Source of the DNA: Bifidobacterium breve DSM 20213 = JCM 1192 | GTDB taxonomy: Bacteria > Actinomycetota > Actinomycetes > Actinomycetales > Bifidobacteriaceae | Direction of reading: 5' to 3' | Length of the DNA: 64,000 nucleotides | Assembly (NCBI RefSeq): GCF_001025175.1 | Contig: NZ_AP012324.1 | Location: 248,001 to 312,000 of the forward strand | Part shown: in pieces, positions 36,698 through 45,687 of the stretch | Layout of the letters: every line of letters starts with the position of its first letter | How positions within the stretch are numbered: position 1 is the stretch's first letter | Translations under genes and position numbers: made by a program | Notes under the pieces: generated by a model | The model's input: only the letters and a program-made list of their open reading frames with translations | The model's database searches: none | What the model was told of the DNA's origin: nothing

Positions 36698-38318
36698 GGC
36701 CTATAGGAACTTTTGTGGTGCTTTAGGTTTGTCCTATCTCCGTTCTGAGTGGCGGCCGCGTCCTGTTCTCGTGTGGCGTTTGTTCCTGTGACGGGCACTG
36801 TGACGAGCGGGGCGTTTGCCGATCTCAAGGAGTCGGAGAACGAACAGCAGCAATCCCGCAACGGAGGAGACGAGCGGCAGCCAGTGTCCGTCGGCAGAAC
36901 CGCTGCCGAGCGCCTCTACGAGGTCGGACAAGATCTGGATGAATTGCAATATGGTTTCAATGATTTGGGCCATGCCGGCGTCTATGCGTCCGGAGCGCAC
37001 GTGGTACCGGCCCAAATGCATGGAGACCGGCGGTCAGTCGTCGGACCGCCACGAGACGTGGGCATGGAACTCGTCCCAGCTGATTCCGGTGCCATATCTC
37101 GGTGCGCCGGTGCCGGCACCGGTCTCCTCCTCGACCGGTGACGGCCTTGCCGGTCTCCAGTGCCCGGCCCTGATCAATGAGCCGGGGGCGGGATTCCCGC
37201 TTTTCATGTAGCACACCCATTCGCAGGCTCGCCTCATATGTTCCTCGGGCAGCCCGTGGTGGTCGAGGAGCACGTGCTTGAGCGGCGAGTTGACGCCGCC
37301 CTCCAACCGGTTCGTGGTGCGCGCCACCGGGCCGGCGGCCGTGAGTTTGGGTTCGAGGAACGCGAACAGCTTGCCCTCGCGGAACAGTCTCTCCAGCCGC
37401 CGGTAGCAGCGGCGCAGCTCCTGGTGGGTCCACCACCACTCCTGTTTGGACGCCTTCGGGTTGGCGGGGTCGTCCTTCGCGAAGGTGCGTTCGGCTATGA
37501 ACTCTCTCCAACGGATGTGCCATGCGTTGAGCGCCTCGCCCCACCTGGCCGCCGCCTCGGCGTCACGGATCTTGGTGAGCCCGTCGGAGAGCTTCTTGAG
37601 CTCCTTGCCGGCCTCCAGCCTGGGCTTCGAGGTCAGGTCCGTCCTCGTGTTGCGCTGCACGTGCACCAGGCACCGCTGGATGCGGGCGGCCGGCCAGGCC
37701 TCGTTGCAGGCGCTTTCCGCGCCGCGCAGCCCGTCCGTGATCAGCACGTCGGGCGCGGGGATGCGCGAGAACAACGCCATGTACGCGGCCTTCGACCCGT
37801 TCGAGCACCACTGGAAGCCCAGCACCTCGCCGCTCTCGCCGTCGATGGCTATGACCAGGCACCAGCCGTGGTTCATGTACGTGCCGTCCGCCATCACCGT
37901 ATGATGTTTCACCATCGGCGGTGGGATCACGGGCCGGACGTTCCAGCACCACGCGGTGCGCTTGCGCAGGGCCCGCGAATCGCCGTTCGCGTCGCACGCG
38001 GACTGGGAGGCACGGCCGAGCAGCCAGCCGAGGAAGGCGTCGAGCTGCCGGGCCCGTCCAGCATTCTCCTGCGGCATCGTCGAACTCAACGAGCAGGCCG
38101 CGCACTTCCAGCGCTGCACCCCCTTCGCGGTCCGACCGTTCTTCTTCATCGGCCGGCCGCACACCGGGCATTTCTTCGCCTTGGCGGACTTCGTTCTCAT
38201 GCGTCCAGCCCACCACCGGAACGCCCCTATTTTCCCGCCGGGAAAAACGACACCCCGACACGCCTAATCCCACAAGGCCAAAGCCAGGTTATAAGCACCA
38301 CAAAAGTTCCTATAGGCC
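36698..38318. mobile_element. IS256-family (IS1249-like) insertion sequence, complete
   Basis: The element is 1621 bp long. It is bounded by perfect 26-bp inverted repeats (36698-36723 and 38293-38318, beginning GGCCTATAGGAAC) and by the direct repeat CGAGTTCT (36690-36697 and 38319-38326). An 8-bp target duplication is typical of the IS256 family. Its single large gene on the minus strand is the transposase. Confidence 0.95.
37034..38200 (-). CDS. IS256-family (IS1249-like) transposase
   Basis: A 388-residue transposase. It begins with a zinc ribbon of the form CPVCG...CAAC (about residues 11-35), followed by a helical region. The DDE core has MADGTYMNHGWCLVIAIDGE (first Asp, about 106), VLITDGLRGAE (second Asp, about 157) and NRLEGGVNSPLKHVL (catalytic Glu, about 318). 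Both inverted repeats and the target duplication are intact, and the reading frame has no interruption. The element therefore looks recent and perhaps still mobile. Confidence 0.93.
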   Translation of the reverse strand: MRTKSAKAKKCPVCGRPMKKNGRTAKGVQRWKCAACSLSSTMPQENAGRARQLDAFLGWLLGRASQSACDANGDSRALRKRTAWCWNVRPVIPPPMVKHHTVMADGTYMNHGWCLVIAIDGESGEVLGFQWCSNGSKAAYMALFSRIPAPDVLITDGLRGAESACNEAWPAARIQRCLVHVQRNTRTDLTSKPRLEAGKELKKLSDGLTKIRDAEAAARWGEALNAWHIRWREFIAERTFAKDDPANPKASKQEWWWTHQELRRCYRRLERLFREGKLFAFLEPKLTAAGPVARTTNRLEGGVNSPLKHVLLDHHGLPEEHMRRACEWVCYMKSGNPAPGSLIRAGHWRPARPSPVEEETGAGTGAPRYGTGISWDEFHAHVSWRSDD

Positions 38319-38426
38319 CGAGTTCTTTAGCGGCGAGATACATCTTCTACAGTCGAATTTCTGATCCCCCGTTGAGCCGTTGGCGGCACCGGGATCTCGG
38401 CTGCTGGAGGGTGGGGCCGGCCGCCA

Positions 38427-38684
38427 TGATGCCGCGCGTCGACTGCCCCATGTGCGGCGTGGTCGTCGCATCGGCGCCGGGGGGCGGAGCCCGGCGGCCG
38501 GTTCACCCGGGCTGTTCGAACGCGGGGCTCGAGGCGTTCAACAACGGGATCAAGGTCGCCATCCGCATGGCCTACGGCTTCCACCACGTCACCAACCTCA
38601 TCGGCCTGGTCATGCTCAGATGCGGCGGACTCGACATCCGACTGCCACAACCCGCAATCTAACCCACGAAAACAGCATAAGCCT
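38427..38684 (+). mobile_element. ISL3-family transposase remnant A with intact right end
   Basis: The plus-strand frame starts with a CPMCG zinc-ribbon piece (VDCPMCGVVVASAPG) joined directly to the C-terminal part LEAFNNGIKVAIRMAYGFHH and VTNLIGLVML, ending at 38662. The central catalytic domain is missing. The terminal sequence CTAACCCACGAAAACAGCA is also found at the end of remnant B. Confidence 0.75.
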
Positions 38685-38709
38685 TACTTTTTCTGGGGAT
38701 GTGCATTGG

Positions 38710-39402
38710 TCAAATTACGTCTTCTTTCGTGATATGTCGAGCTTTGTTGATTGTTGCGCAGAGCGCCGTAATCGCAAAAACGAGGCAGGTTCCGATTTCG
38801 ATGACAACCGTCCAGCCTTTGGCGTCGCTGTTGGCAAAGCCGTTGGCGGCTATGGAGCCGAGGATGATTGCCGCTACGATTGCGGTGACGCCCGAGCCTC
38901 GCAGCAGTCCAATCAGCCCGCTGATGACGCTTACGCTGGCGGATAGTATGGCAACGCCGAGAGCTTCGACCATCATGCTTGCCAATGCGGGGAGACGGGA
39001 ACCGTCTCCGGTCAATAGTGCGTAGGGAATCAGGGGCGCCGACATGCCTGCCCATGTGGCGAGGAACGTGCCGGACCAGATCATCGCGTTTTTCACCAAG
39101 AACAATGGGGCTCTGCCGCAGGGCCATGCATAGGTGATTACGCGGCCCGTGCCGGAGTAGGCCGGAATGATGATACGGGCGTAGTGGGCAGTTGAGGCGA
39201 TGGAGCAGCCGGCGGTGGCGACCGCGCAGGTCACGGCCACCGTTAAGTCGGAAACCAGGAAACCGAGATGATCGACTCGGGCGATACCCACGATCCTGAA
39301 GAACAGCAGCGACAGCGAGCTGCCGATAAGAGTGGCGGCCAGTAGAAACAGGTAGAACCTATACGAGGTGTATTGTCGTTCGATGCGGTAGACATCCAGC
39401 AT
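38710..39402 (-). CDS. ABC-transporter permease subunit
   Basis: A 230-residue integral membrane protein with about six transmembrane helices (near residues 18-36, 46-66, 100-123, 130-150, 163-185, 195-215) and no other recognisable domain, consistent with an ABC-2-like permease of the type used with antimicrobial-peptide or immunity ABC systems. The ATPase gene lies 25 bp upstream on the same strand. The stop is 26 bp from the end of the ISL3 remnant. Whether it exports or protects is unknown. Confidence 0.75.
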   Translation of the reverse strand: MLDVYRIERQYTSYRFYLFLLAATLIGSSLSLLFFRIVGIARVDHLGFLVSDLTVAVTCAVATAGCSIASTAHYARIIIPAYSGTGRVITYAWPCGRAPLFLVKNAMIWSGTFLATWAGMSAPLIPYALLTGDGSRLPALASMMVEALGVAILSASVSVISGLIGLLRGSGVTAIVAAIILGSIAANGFANSDAKGWTVVIEIGTCLVFAITALCATINKARHITKEDVI

Positions 39403-39427
39403 GGGACATGCTCCTTGGTTGTTTGTG

Positions 39428-40132
39428 TTAGTCCTGAGTGTGGCGGAAATAGTAGGATTCCAGATCGCTGATGTCGCTCATGGCATGTTGCGCTTTGACG
39501 GAACCGTGATTGATGACGATGACCTGGTCTCCGATGGTTTCGAGTTGGGCGAGCATGTGCGCACTGATGATGGCCGTGACTCCTCGTTTGTTCTCTTCCC
39601 GGATGATGCGGCAAAACAGCTTCATACCCGTGGGGTCTAACCCGTTCATCGGCTCATCCAGGAGCAGGAGCGTGGGATGATGCGCCAGGGCCGTTGCCAG
39701 TGCAAGGCGCATGCGGTTGCCCATGGACAAGGTATCGGCCGGTAAATCCCCCATGGAGGCCAAGCCGACCCGTTCCATTGTTTCGTCGGGGGACCAGTCG
39801 CATCGCATGAACGCTAGATGCTTGTGGAGGATGGCCCGTACGCTCATGCCTCGCTCGAAGACGGGAATGCCGATCAGCATGCCGACCTGTCTCAATAGCA
39901 TGTCGCGGTTCTCGGGGTTCATGATACGGCCGCGGATATTAGTTTCACCTTGGTCGGGGGCGATCAGACCACCCAAGGTTTTGAGCAGCGTGGTCTTACC
40001 GGCCCCGTTCGGGCCGATCAGGGCGATGGTTTCTCCGGGATACGCGCTGAATGATATGTCGTTCAGGACCGGTTTTCCGCCGATAGTTTTCGACACCCTG
40101 TTGCAGTAGAGAGTCGCCGATAGCGATTTCAT
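39428..40132 (-). CDS. ABC-transporter ATP-binding protein
   Basis: A 234-residue ATPase. Walker A is GPNGAGKTTLLKTLGG (about 39-54), the signature motif reads LSMGNRMRLALATAL (about 133-147) and Walker B plus D-loop LLLLDEPMNGLDP (about 152-164). The length and sequence match drug or antimicrobial-peptide ABC ATPases. The ATG at 40132 is preceded by AGGAG with a 6-bp gap. The frame is open nine residues further upstream, without a ribosome site. It precedes the permease; the divergent two-component genes lie about 560 bp away. Confidence 0.9.
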   Translation of the reverse strand: MKSLSATLYCNRVSKTIGGKPVLNDISFSAYPGETIALIGPNGAGKTTLLKTLGGLIAPDQGETNIRGRIMNPENRDMLLRQVGMLIGIPVFERGMSVRAILHKHLAFMRCDWSPDETMERVGLASMGDLPADTLSMGNRMRLALATALAHHPTLLLLDEPMNGLDPTGMKLFCRIIREENKRGVTAIISAHMLAQLETIGDQVIVINHGSVKAQHAMSDISDLESYYFRHTQD

Positions 40133-40689
40133 TTCATCTCCTTTTGGATGACCCCGCAAGACAGCCCACCTCCTTATCGCTTTAGGAGGGCAAACTCTGA
40201 CAGTTCCCTGTCTTTGCTTGGCTCCCCGGACTGTTGATCCCGTTCATTTGTACGGGCATTCGTTAGATTACGAAGGGTTTCGCCATGGACCAAGGTCTCA
40301 TCCTCGAAAATGAGGATTATCTGGCGCGGTCAGGCTGTCGCCACACCCCTTTCAGGGGCCGACGTAGATTCTCTGGGCCTGAGATAACAAGGGAATCGGT
40401 TGTCATCGGAGCGAAATCAGACTGCTGTGTTTCCGGGTTGCATCTGAGGTCAACGTGTCTTGCGTCACATCTTTCCTGCGCCAACTTCAGCGCATGCGTC
40501 GATTCCCGGATGGGAACTGTGCCGCGAAACCTGGACCGTATCTTCAGCATCGTGGAGGCAATCACCATGGAGGACTATCTCCATTGCCACTAAGCGGCTA
40601 TAGTGGAGAGACGGCATGTGTCATATGCGTGTCAGACTTCCGCCGACCCGTGGAACGTTCGTTCCCGTTTGCCACGTTTAGGGGGACTC
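40133..40689. promoter_or_regulatory. Divergent region between the ABC genes and the response regulator
   Basis: A 557-bp stretch that should hold both promoters and, if the module is self-controlled, the response-regulator site. It contains the inverted repeat CCACCTCCTTATCGC-TTTAGGAGGG (40166-40190) near the ABC end. A plus-strand frame of 102 codons (40285-40593) has a weak ribosome site and no recognisable content. The G+C content is lower than in the core genes. Confidence 0.35.
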
Positions 40690-41319
40690 GTGAAACCTTT
40701 GCCGACGCTCCTGATCATGGACAACGACCGGCTGGCATTGCGATTGCTTTCAGCCAGTCTCAAACGTCTACTTCCCGGCTGCACGGTTCTTGCCCCAGTC
40801 GATACCGGCACCGAAGCCATATCCATCTGTTCTTCGCACCGCTGCCCGGATCTTCTGCTGGCCGATGTCTCCATGTCCGACATCAACGGATTAGTAGTGT
40901 GCCGGACGATCAGAAAAGAGAATTGGAAGACATCCGTACTGATGATGACATCGTTCAGCGTCGCCGAATATGCCGCTGAAGCGGTGGCTTCGGGCGCCCA
41001 GGGAATCATACATAAGGACAATCCGAAAACAATCGCCGAGGCTTTGCTGCAGATCAGGGAAAGGGGAGTCTGTTCTGATTGTTTCCTGAATGCCCACGAT
41101 TCGTTTTTGCGACTGAAGTCGGCAAAGAACAAGGATCTGTCCCCTCGTGAAATGGAAATCGTTGATCGATGGTCGCGAGGGAGATCGATGTCCGATATAG
41201 CGGAGGAGTTATCGATCGGTCAGACCACGGTGCGCACCCATCTTGAACATGCCGCGTCCAAGCTGGGGGTAGCGAACAACCGTGCATTGATTTCCGCTTG
41301 GATGCATCTTAATCGTTGA
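40690..41319 (+). CDS. LuxR/NarL-type response regulator
   Basis: A response regulator of 209 residues from the GTG at 40690, which has GGGGG at the right distance. The receiver domain contains MDNDRLALRLL (acidic pocket), LLADVSMSD with the phosphoacceptor Asp59, and MMTSFS and HKDNPK at the expected beta strands. The output domain has a LuxR helix-turn-helix, LSPREMEIVDRWSRGRSMSD, followed by IAEELSIGQTTVRTHLEHAA. It is followed directly by the sensor kinase gene. The most likely targets are the divergent ABC genes. Confidence 0.92.
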   Translation: MKPLPTLLIMDNDRLALRLLSASLKRLLPGCTVLAPVDTGTEAISICSSHRCPDLLLADVSMSDINGLVVCRTIRKENWKTSVLMMTSFSVAEYAAEAVASGAQGIIHKDNPKTIAEALLQIRERGVCSDCFLNAHDSFLRLKSAKNKDLSPREMEIVDRWSRGRSMSDIAEELSIGQTTVRTHLEHAASKLGVANNRALISAWMHLNR

Positions 41320-41330
41320 TGAGGATTTCC

Positions 41331-42497
41331 ATGAATATGGCGTTTACGTTTCCGTCAAAAATAATTCGACACTATGTGGCACATCCCTGTTTGTCCCTTC
41401 TGTCGCTGCTGGGGCTGTCTCTTGCCCTGATGGAGATAATCCAAATCGGTCCCATGCCTCTTCTGCCGGCAATGCTCTATGGAGTGCTTGCGGTTTCCTT
41501 TGTCCTTCTCCCCGTCATCAACGACCAAACATGCTGGGCCATCATTGTTGCAGGTTCCGCGATCTCCATCTCCCTCACTCAGGACAGTCCCTTCGTTGTC
41601 AGCGGCATGCTCATCGCTCTCGGCATTCTTGCGTTCTCCGGAACCGTGTCTGAATGGCTGATCGCAATGCTGATTTGTTCCTGTACGTATATAGCGCGAA
41701 GCGTTATGGTGGGAAACTTCAATGTTTTCGTTTCCGTGTCGGTCACGGTCATGTTCTTGGCCAGCTTGCTTGCCGGCAGATTGGTAGCGCTTCGCCAACA
41801 GGCTTTTATCAGAGAAGAGCAAAGGTTGAAATTGCAGCTTCAGCTTCAGCGGCTTGATTATATGAAGCAGAAGAATCGTCTTGCAATACAGATACATGAT
41901 TCCTTGACCAATAATCTTTCGGATATCTCATTAATGGCTCGAATTCATATCGATGACAACATACCCGACGGCGATGATTGGGCAATCGTTCTTGAACATA
42001 GCCAAGAGGCGTTCACGCAAGTGCACGACATCATAGACATCCTTTCCTCGGAAGACAAGGATGCGAAATCAGAAACGACATTCATGGTTGAACTGCGTAA
42101 TCTGTTGGATGAAAGATGCAGCCATCTTCATGCGCTGGGTTATGAAGGGGATGCGACCATCGAGGGATTTTGCATTAAAACTACGCAGGAAGAAAAGGAA
42201 GAAGTGCTATCTCTAATAAAAGAGATATGCAACAACATACAACGTCATAGCTTGCCGCACAATGGCTCGTTCGAGTTGATCGTCAGGCTGTCACCCTCGT
42301 CAATGGAAATTAACGAGATGAATGATATTACAGCCGGATCGTCGCTGGCTGCATTCGAACAATCGGGAAGGGGCCTTTCACTGCACTCAAAACGAATACA
42401 GGAACTGGGAGGCGAACTTAACTATAGAAGTGATGATGGATTGTGGGTGCTCTACGCCAAAATTCCGCTGAGTCATATGGAGACAACAAAAACTTGA
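41331..42497 (+). CDS. Sensor histidine kinase
   Basis: A membrane sensor of 388 residues from ATG 41331, which has GAGG seven bases upstream. An in-frame ATG at 41319 overlapping the response regulator stop is an alternative. About five transmembrane helices fill residues 15-155. The dimerisation region carries the HisKA_3 motif QIHDSLTNNLSDIS with His189. The HATPase domain is degenerate: an EICNNIQRHS box is present, but the usual DxGxG is not visible and only SGRGLSLHSKR resembles a G2 box. It forms a two-component system with the upstream regulator. The signal is unknown. Confidence 0.85.
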   Translation: MNMAFTFPSKIIRHYVAHPCLSLLSLLGLSLALMEIIQIGPMPLLPAMLYGVLAVSFVLLPVINDQTCWAIIVAGSAISISLTQDSPFVVSGMLIALGILAFSGTVSEWLIAMLICSCTYIARSVMVGNFNVFVSVSVTVMFLASLLAGRLVALRQQAFIREEQRLKLQLQLQRLDYMKQKNRLAIQIHDSLTNNLSDISLMARIHIDDNIPDGDDWAIVLEHSQEAFTQVHDIIDILSSEDKDAKSETTFMVELRNLLDERCSHLHALGYEGDATIEGFCIKTTQEEKEEVLSLIKEICNNIQRHSLPHNGSFELIVRLSPSSMEINEMNDITAGSSLAAFEQSGRGLSLHSKRIQELGGELNYRSDDGLWVLYAKIPLSHMETTKT

Positions 42498-42602
42498 AAC
42501 CAAGTATAGCGAGAACTTTTAAAAAACAACAAATAATCTATCGTAGATTAATACTCCAGTATTACGAATACAACAATCAAAACGCGGAAATATCATTTTA
42601 TT
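42498..42602. other. AT-rich gap
   Basis: I see no gene here. The sequence is AT-rich compared with its surroundings. Confidence 0.3.
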
Positions 42603-43045
42603 CTATTTCCATCGCAGGCCGATAATTGCTGAGACTGCAGTGCCTCCTCTATGGACGTGGGTGGATAGGATACTGTCGTTGATCAATGACGAGGGGATAT
42701 GCCGGCTGGTTTCCTCACCATCGTGCATCCTCTGATGGCCGAGCCCCAATGACCACATCGTCTGTCCCATGAAAATGACGATGTCGCTCTTGGCGGATTC
42801 GACCACATGAGTTGCCGTGCCCAACCCGTTAAACACCTCAGCAGCAATCGAAACCTTCGCTCTCGTCCGTTCACGGCGTTTTTTGCATGGTGACGTTCCG
42901 ATCACTGTAGCGGTGAGAATAATCGCGCGTGCATAGGGAAAATCACCGGAAACGATATCGTCGTAGAACAGTTCCTGCGGCGCAAGACGATGTTTACCGG
43001 CATCCCGGGATTTCGAGGCGGAGTGCGCGTGGCTGATCGGTGGCT
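42603..43045 (-). pseudogene. Unidentified protein remnant, open at its N-terminal side
   Basis: The minus-strand frame is open from a TAG near 43048 to 42603 and reads as a normal globular protein: LFYDDIVSGDFPYARAIILT, then KVSIAAEVFNGLGTATHVVE and MGQTMWSLGLGHQRM. It has no plausible start except internal codons. Its N-terminal side abuts ISL3 remnant B, so the 5' part was probably removed with that element. I do not recognise the family. Confidence 0.4.
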
Positions 43046-43131
43046 AACCAGAAGACCGTGAGTGGTCTCCCGCATATCGCATGGCGCGCCGCGGGCGACA
43101 TCGCTCCGCAGGGTCCGGCCGGCCCAAGGCC

Positions 43132-43378
43132 GGAATGCCGTCGCTGTTCGACGGTCTCACGTCGATCGGCGTGGACGAGACCGGCCACGGGAAGGGCCAC
43201 ACGTGCATCACCGTGGTCGTCGACCACGAGCGAAGCCGAGGCATCTGGGCGCGCGACGGGCACGGCAAGGACGTGTTCGACCTGTTCCTCCGGCGATTGA
43301 CGCCGGAGCGGCGCGCTCGGCAAGGTCCACAGACGCCTGTGGAACCAGTCAGCTAACCCACGAAAACAGCAGAAGCCT
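43132..43378 (+). mobile_element. ISL3-family transposase remnant B
   Basis: The frame LFDGLTSIGVDETGHGKGHT followed by CITVVVDHERS and DVFDLFLRRLTPERRARQ is the start of the ISL3 DDE domain, with the first catalytic Asp in GVDETG. Everything after about 70 residues is missing. The element ends with CTAACCCACGAAAACAGCA (43353-43371), the same terminal sequence as remnant A. Confidence 0.75.
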
Positions 43379-43989
43379 CAAAAAGAACCGAAAACGACCG
43401 TTTACGGTCATAGCTGGAGCACCTTTTATATTTTGTTTTTCATGGCCGTTCCATCCGATACCTATACCAACGCGGCGCGGTCCGCGGCCACGCTATCATT
43501 CGATTAGGCGAACGGCCACAGGGGAAAACAATGAATTGGTGGCCTTTGGCCGCTCCGCACGGTGGAATCCGCTAGCTTTGCTGACTCATTCCTCTAGCGA
43601 AAGAGACTTTGGGAAACGGCCGTAGCCCTTCGACGACAGCCAACTGCTCGATACGACGTGGCCGAAGATTGAGGTCGATACCGATACGGTTGATGGTCCT
43701 GGGCTTCCGCAGCGGTATGATCTGCCCGCCGAAGCATGGGGGCGAGTCAAGGCTAACAACCCTGCCACGCTCGGAGGTCACAAAGCTGCACATTATGGCT
43801 TGGTCGGGATACACCATGCTGCTATGCCAAGTATCTGGTCACCAGGGTGGACACCACCCCAATAATGCCCGCAACGGCCGAAATACCATCGACATAAGAA
43901 AACTATGAGATCTATCACAATCAACTGTTACATCCGCAATTATGGTCACTTGGCGAGTATCATGAAACCGTCTGCAACGGAGGTGGGCA
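43379..43989. other. Degenerate stretch before the MFS gene
   Basis: This 611-bp stretch has no intact gene. A short frame starting at 43531 (MNWWPLAAPHGGIR) is preceded by AGGGG and ends after 14 codons. A frame from about 43631 (FDDSQLLDTTWPKIEVDTD and further to 43862) looks protein-like but lacks a start and is unidentified. An AT-rich tail (43900-43975) probably carries the MFS promoter. Confidence 0.35.
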
Positions 43990-45195
43990 GTGATTCAGCG
44001 CTATAGTCAAGGGATGTCAGCAAGAAGAATCTTCCCCATATTGCTGATTGCGGAAGGATTATGCCTATCGGGCATGAGCGTGGATCTGACAATCACCTCA
44101 CTGGCCGGTTCATCCCTCGCGCCAGCACCATGGATGGCAACATTCCCGATAGCGTGCATATTCATCGGTACGGTGATCGGCACACCGGCAATGGGACGCT
44201 TGGTGGGGCGATTCGGCTATCGGCAAGTATTCGTCTTCGGCGCCCTTCTGGCCGTCTTGGGTGGAATATCCTCAGCCACGGCTTTGCGATTCCACCAGTT
44301 CCCATTGCTCTGTATAGGGACGTTCTGTGTGGGCATATACCAGTCGGGGACGAACTACTACCGGTATGCCGCAGCCGATTCCATGCCCGGCAAAGAAAGC
44401 AAGGCAATCAACGGAATCCTATCGGCAGGAGCCATAGCAAGCATCATCGGCCCGGTTCTGGCGACATTCTTCGGCACTGCGACCAACATCGAATACGAGG
44501 GATCATATTACGTCGTCAGCGTGCTCGCCGCCTGCGCGGTAATCGTGCTGCTGGCGCTCCCGAAAATTCAGTCGCCAACTCCCGCGCATATGCGCGACAA
44601 AGCTACCGCGAGCACAACCCCCAATTATCCGGCATTGCTGACCCGACCCCGGTTCGTGCTGGGCGCGACCATCAGCTTCGTCGCATCATTCGTCATGGTG
44701 CTCGTGATGAGCGGCGCACCCATAGTCTTGGAGAGCACGTTCTCCCAAAACGCGCAAACCAGAATGGTCGCCATGCAACTGCACATGGTCGGCATGTACC
44801 TGCCAACCCTGTTCGCCATCTTCATTTTCCACAAGAAAAACAGCGAGATGGCGCAGGCGTTGACGGGGTTGATCGTCGGCATGCTCGGCACAGTCGTCGC
44901 ACTCGCCGCGTCGGCTTCGTATGCCGTTACTCTGGATCTGCTGCTGATCGGAATATCCTGGTCGCTGTGCTACGCCGCAGGCAGCGCCCTGTTGACAAAA
45001 TCCTATGCGGAGTCGGAACGTTCGTGGGCGCGAGGCGTCGGCGAACTCGCTCCCGTATTGGGGCAGGTGCTGGGAAGTGTGCTCGCTGGCGTGCTGCTGG
45101 CCGCGGGGTGGAAAACCGTATTCGTCACCGTGCTGGCGATGATCGTATGCGCGCTCATCGCCATGGCGGGATATCGCAATAAAATCAAGTCATAA
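43990..45195 (+). CDS. MFS transporter
   Basis: A 401-residue membrane protein with 12 predicted helices. The loop between helices 2 and 3 carries GRLVGRFGYRQVFVFG, the major-facilitator signature. A central cytoplasmic loop lies near residue 200 (ALPKIQSPTPAHMRDK). The start is GTG 43990, preceded by GGAGG with a six-base gap. It lies in the island without linked metabolic genes, so it is more likely an efflux pump than a nutrient transporter. The substrate is unknown. Confidence 0.88.
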   Translation: MIQRYSQGMSARRIFPILLIAEGLCLSGMSVDLTITSLAGSSLAPAPWMATFPIACIFIGTVIGTPAMGRLVGRFGYRQVFVFGALLAVLGGISSATALRFHQFPLLCIGTFCVGIYQSGTNYYRYAAADSMPGKESKAINGILSAGAIASIIGPVLATFFGTATNIEYEGSYYVVSVLAACAVIVLLALPKIQSPTPAHMRDKATASTTPNYPALLTRPRFVLGATISFVASFVMVLVMSGAPIVLESTFSQNAQTRMVAMQLHMVGMYLPTLFAIFIFHKKNSEMAQALTGLIVGMLGTVVALAASASYAVTLDLLLIGISWSLCYAAGSALLTKSYAESERSWARGVGELAPVLGQVLGSVLAGVLLAAGWKTVFVTVLAMIVCALIAMAGYRNKIKS

Positions 45196-45338
45196 GCGCA
45201 AATGACATGTCCTTAGACGACATAGCCTGTTTTGCTGTAGCTGGTATTGCTGTCTATTTAGAAGTGCAACGCCCTTGTTCGTTGGTTAATTCTAGCAGTT
45301 CGTCGGCGAATGCCTCGGCCGCCCGATTCGCAAACCAA
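45196..45338. other. Short gap between the MFS gene and the TA candidate
   Basis: No gene is visible. The right end leads into the palindromic operator. Confidence 0.3.
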
Positions 45339-45357
45339 TTAATTGTGGTACAATTAA
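45339..45357 (+). promoter_or_regulatory. Perfect palindromic operator with embedded -10 box
   Basis: TTAATTGT-GGT-ACAATTAA is a perfect 8-bp inverted repeat with a 3-bp spacer. It ends three bases before the ATG at 45361. TACAAT (45349-45354) within it fits a -10 box, so the message would start at or near the ATG (leaderless). This placement suits autoregulation by the RHH protein encoded second. Confidence 0.7.
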
Positions 45358-45360
45358 ATC

Positions 45361-45672
45361 ATGGCAATTAGGTTCGACCCGAAATCCGCTTACAAGCATT
45401 TCGAAGAGGACCGTCTGAGCGAAGAGCAGATCAAGCAGTCGATGCGACAACCGGTATGGTTCGCATTAATCGACCCTAATGACGTGGAGGTTCCGCCTCC
45501 GGCAGCCGATGTGACATCACCTGTGGTGCTCATGATCTGCAAAAGGCATCCCGGCGCGTTGGACGACGACCTCATCGAATTGCTGATAACCATGGACGGC
45601 CGGGACAAGCTCGTATTTCATGCGGAGCGTCTGACCGACAAGTGGCGCACGTACTGGCTGAAATGGCGATGA
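45361..45672 (+). CDS. Candidate toxin of a type II toxin-antitoxin pair (BrnT-like layout)
   Basis: A 103-residue protein without transmembrane segments. It begins IRFDPKSAYKHFEEDRLSEE, which recalls the FDPxKA...FEEA start of BrnT-type toxins. Its C-terminal part has HAERLTDKWRTYWLKW. The second gene starts 15 bp downstream and encodes a ribbon-helix-helix protein, so the order matches toxin first, antitoxin second, as in brnTA. A perfect operator overlaps the promoter. Similarity to BrnT is weak and I cannot identify catalytic residues. It could instead be an unrelated small protein. Confidence 0.5.
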   Translation: MAIRFDPKSAYKHFEEDRLSEEQIKQSMRQPVWFALIDPNDVEVPPPAADVTSPVVLMICKRHPGALDDDLIELLITMDGRDKLVFHAERLTDKWRTYWLKWR

Positions 45673-45687
45673 CGAAAGGAGAAGCGC

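Noticed and set aside
37238..38662. 474-codon plus-strand frame across the insertion sequence
   Set aside because: Most of it is the opposite strand of the IS256-type transposase. Only its last part (after about 38427) is an ISL3 remnant.
40285..40593. Small Cys-rich frame as a bacteriocin precursor next to the ABC genes
   Set aside because: Seven or eight Cys in 102 residues are suggestive, but there is no leader-like start, no processing motif and only a weak ribosome site.
43579..43822. Small minus-strand protein gene in the degenerate region
   Set aside because: The frame has no ribosome site, overlaps a better plus-strand protein-like frame, and matches nothing I recognise.
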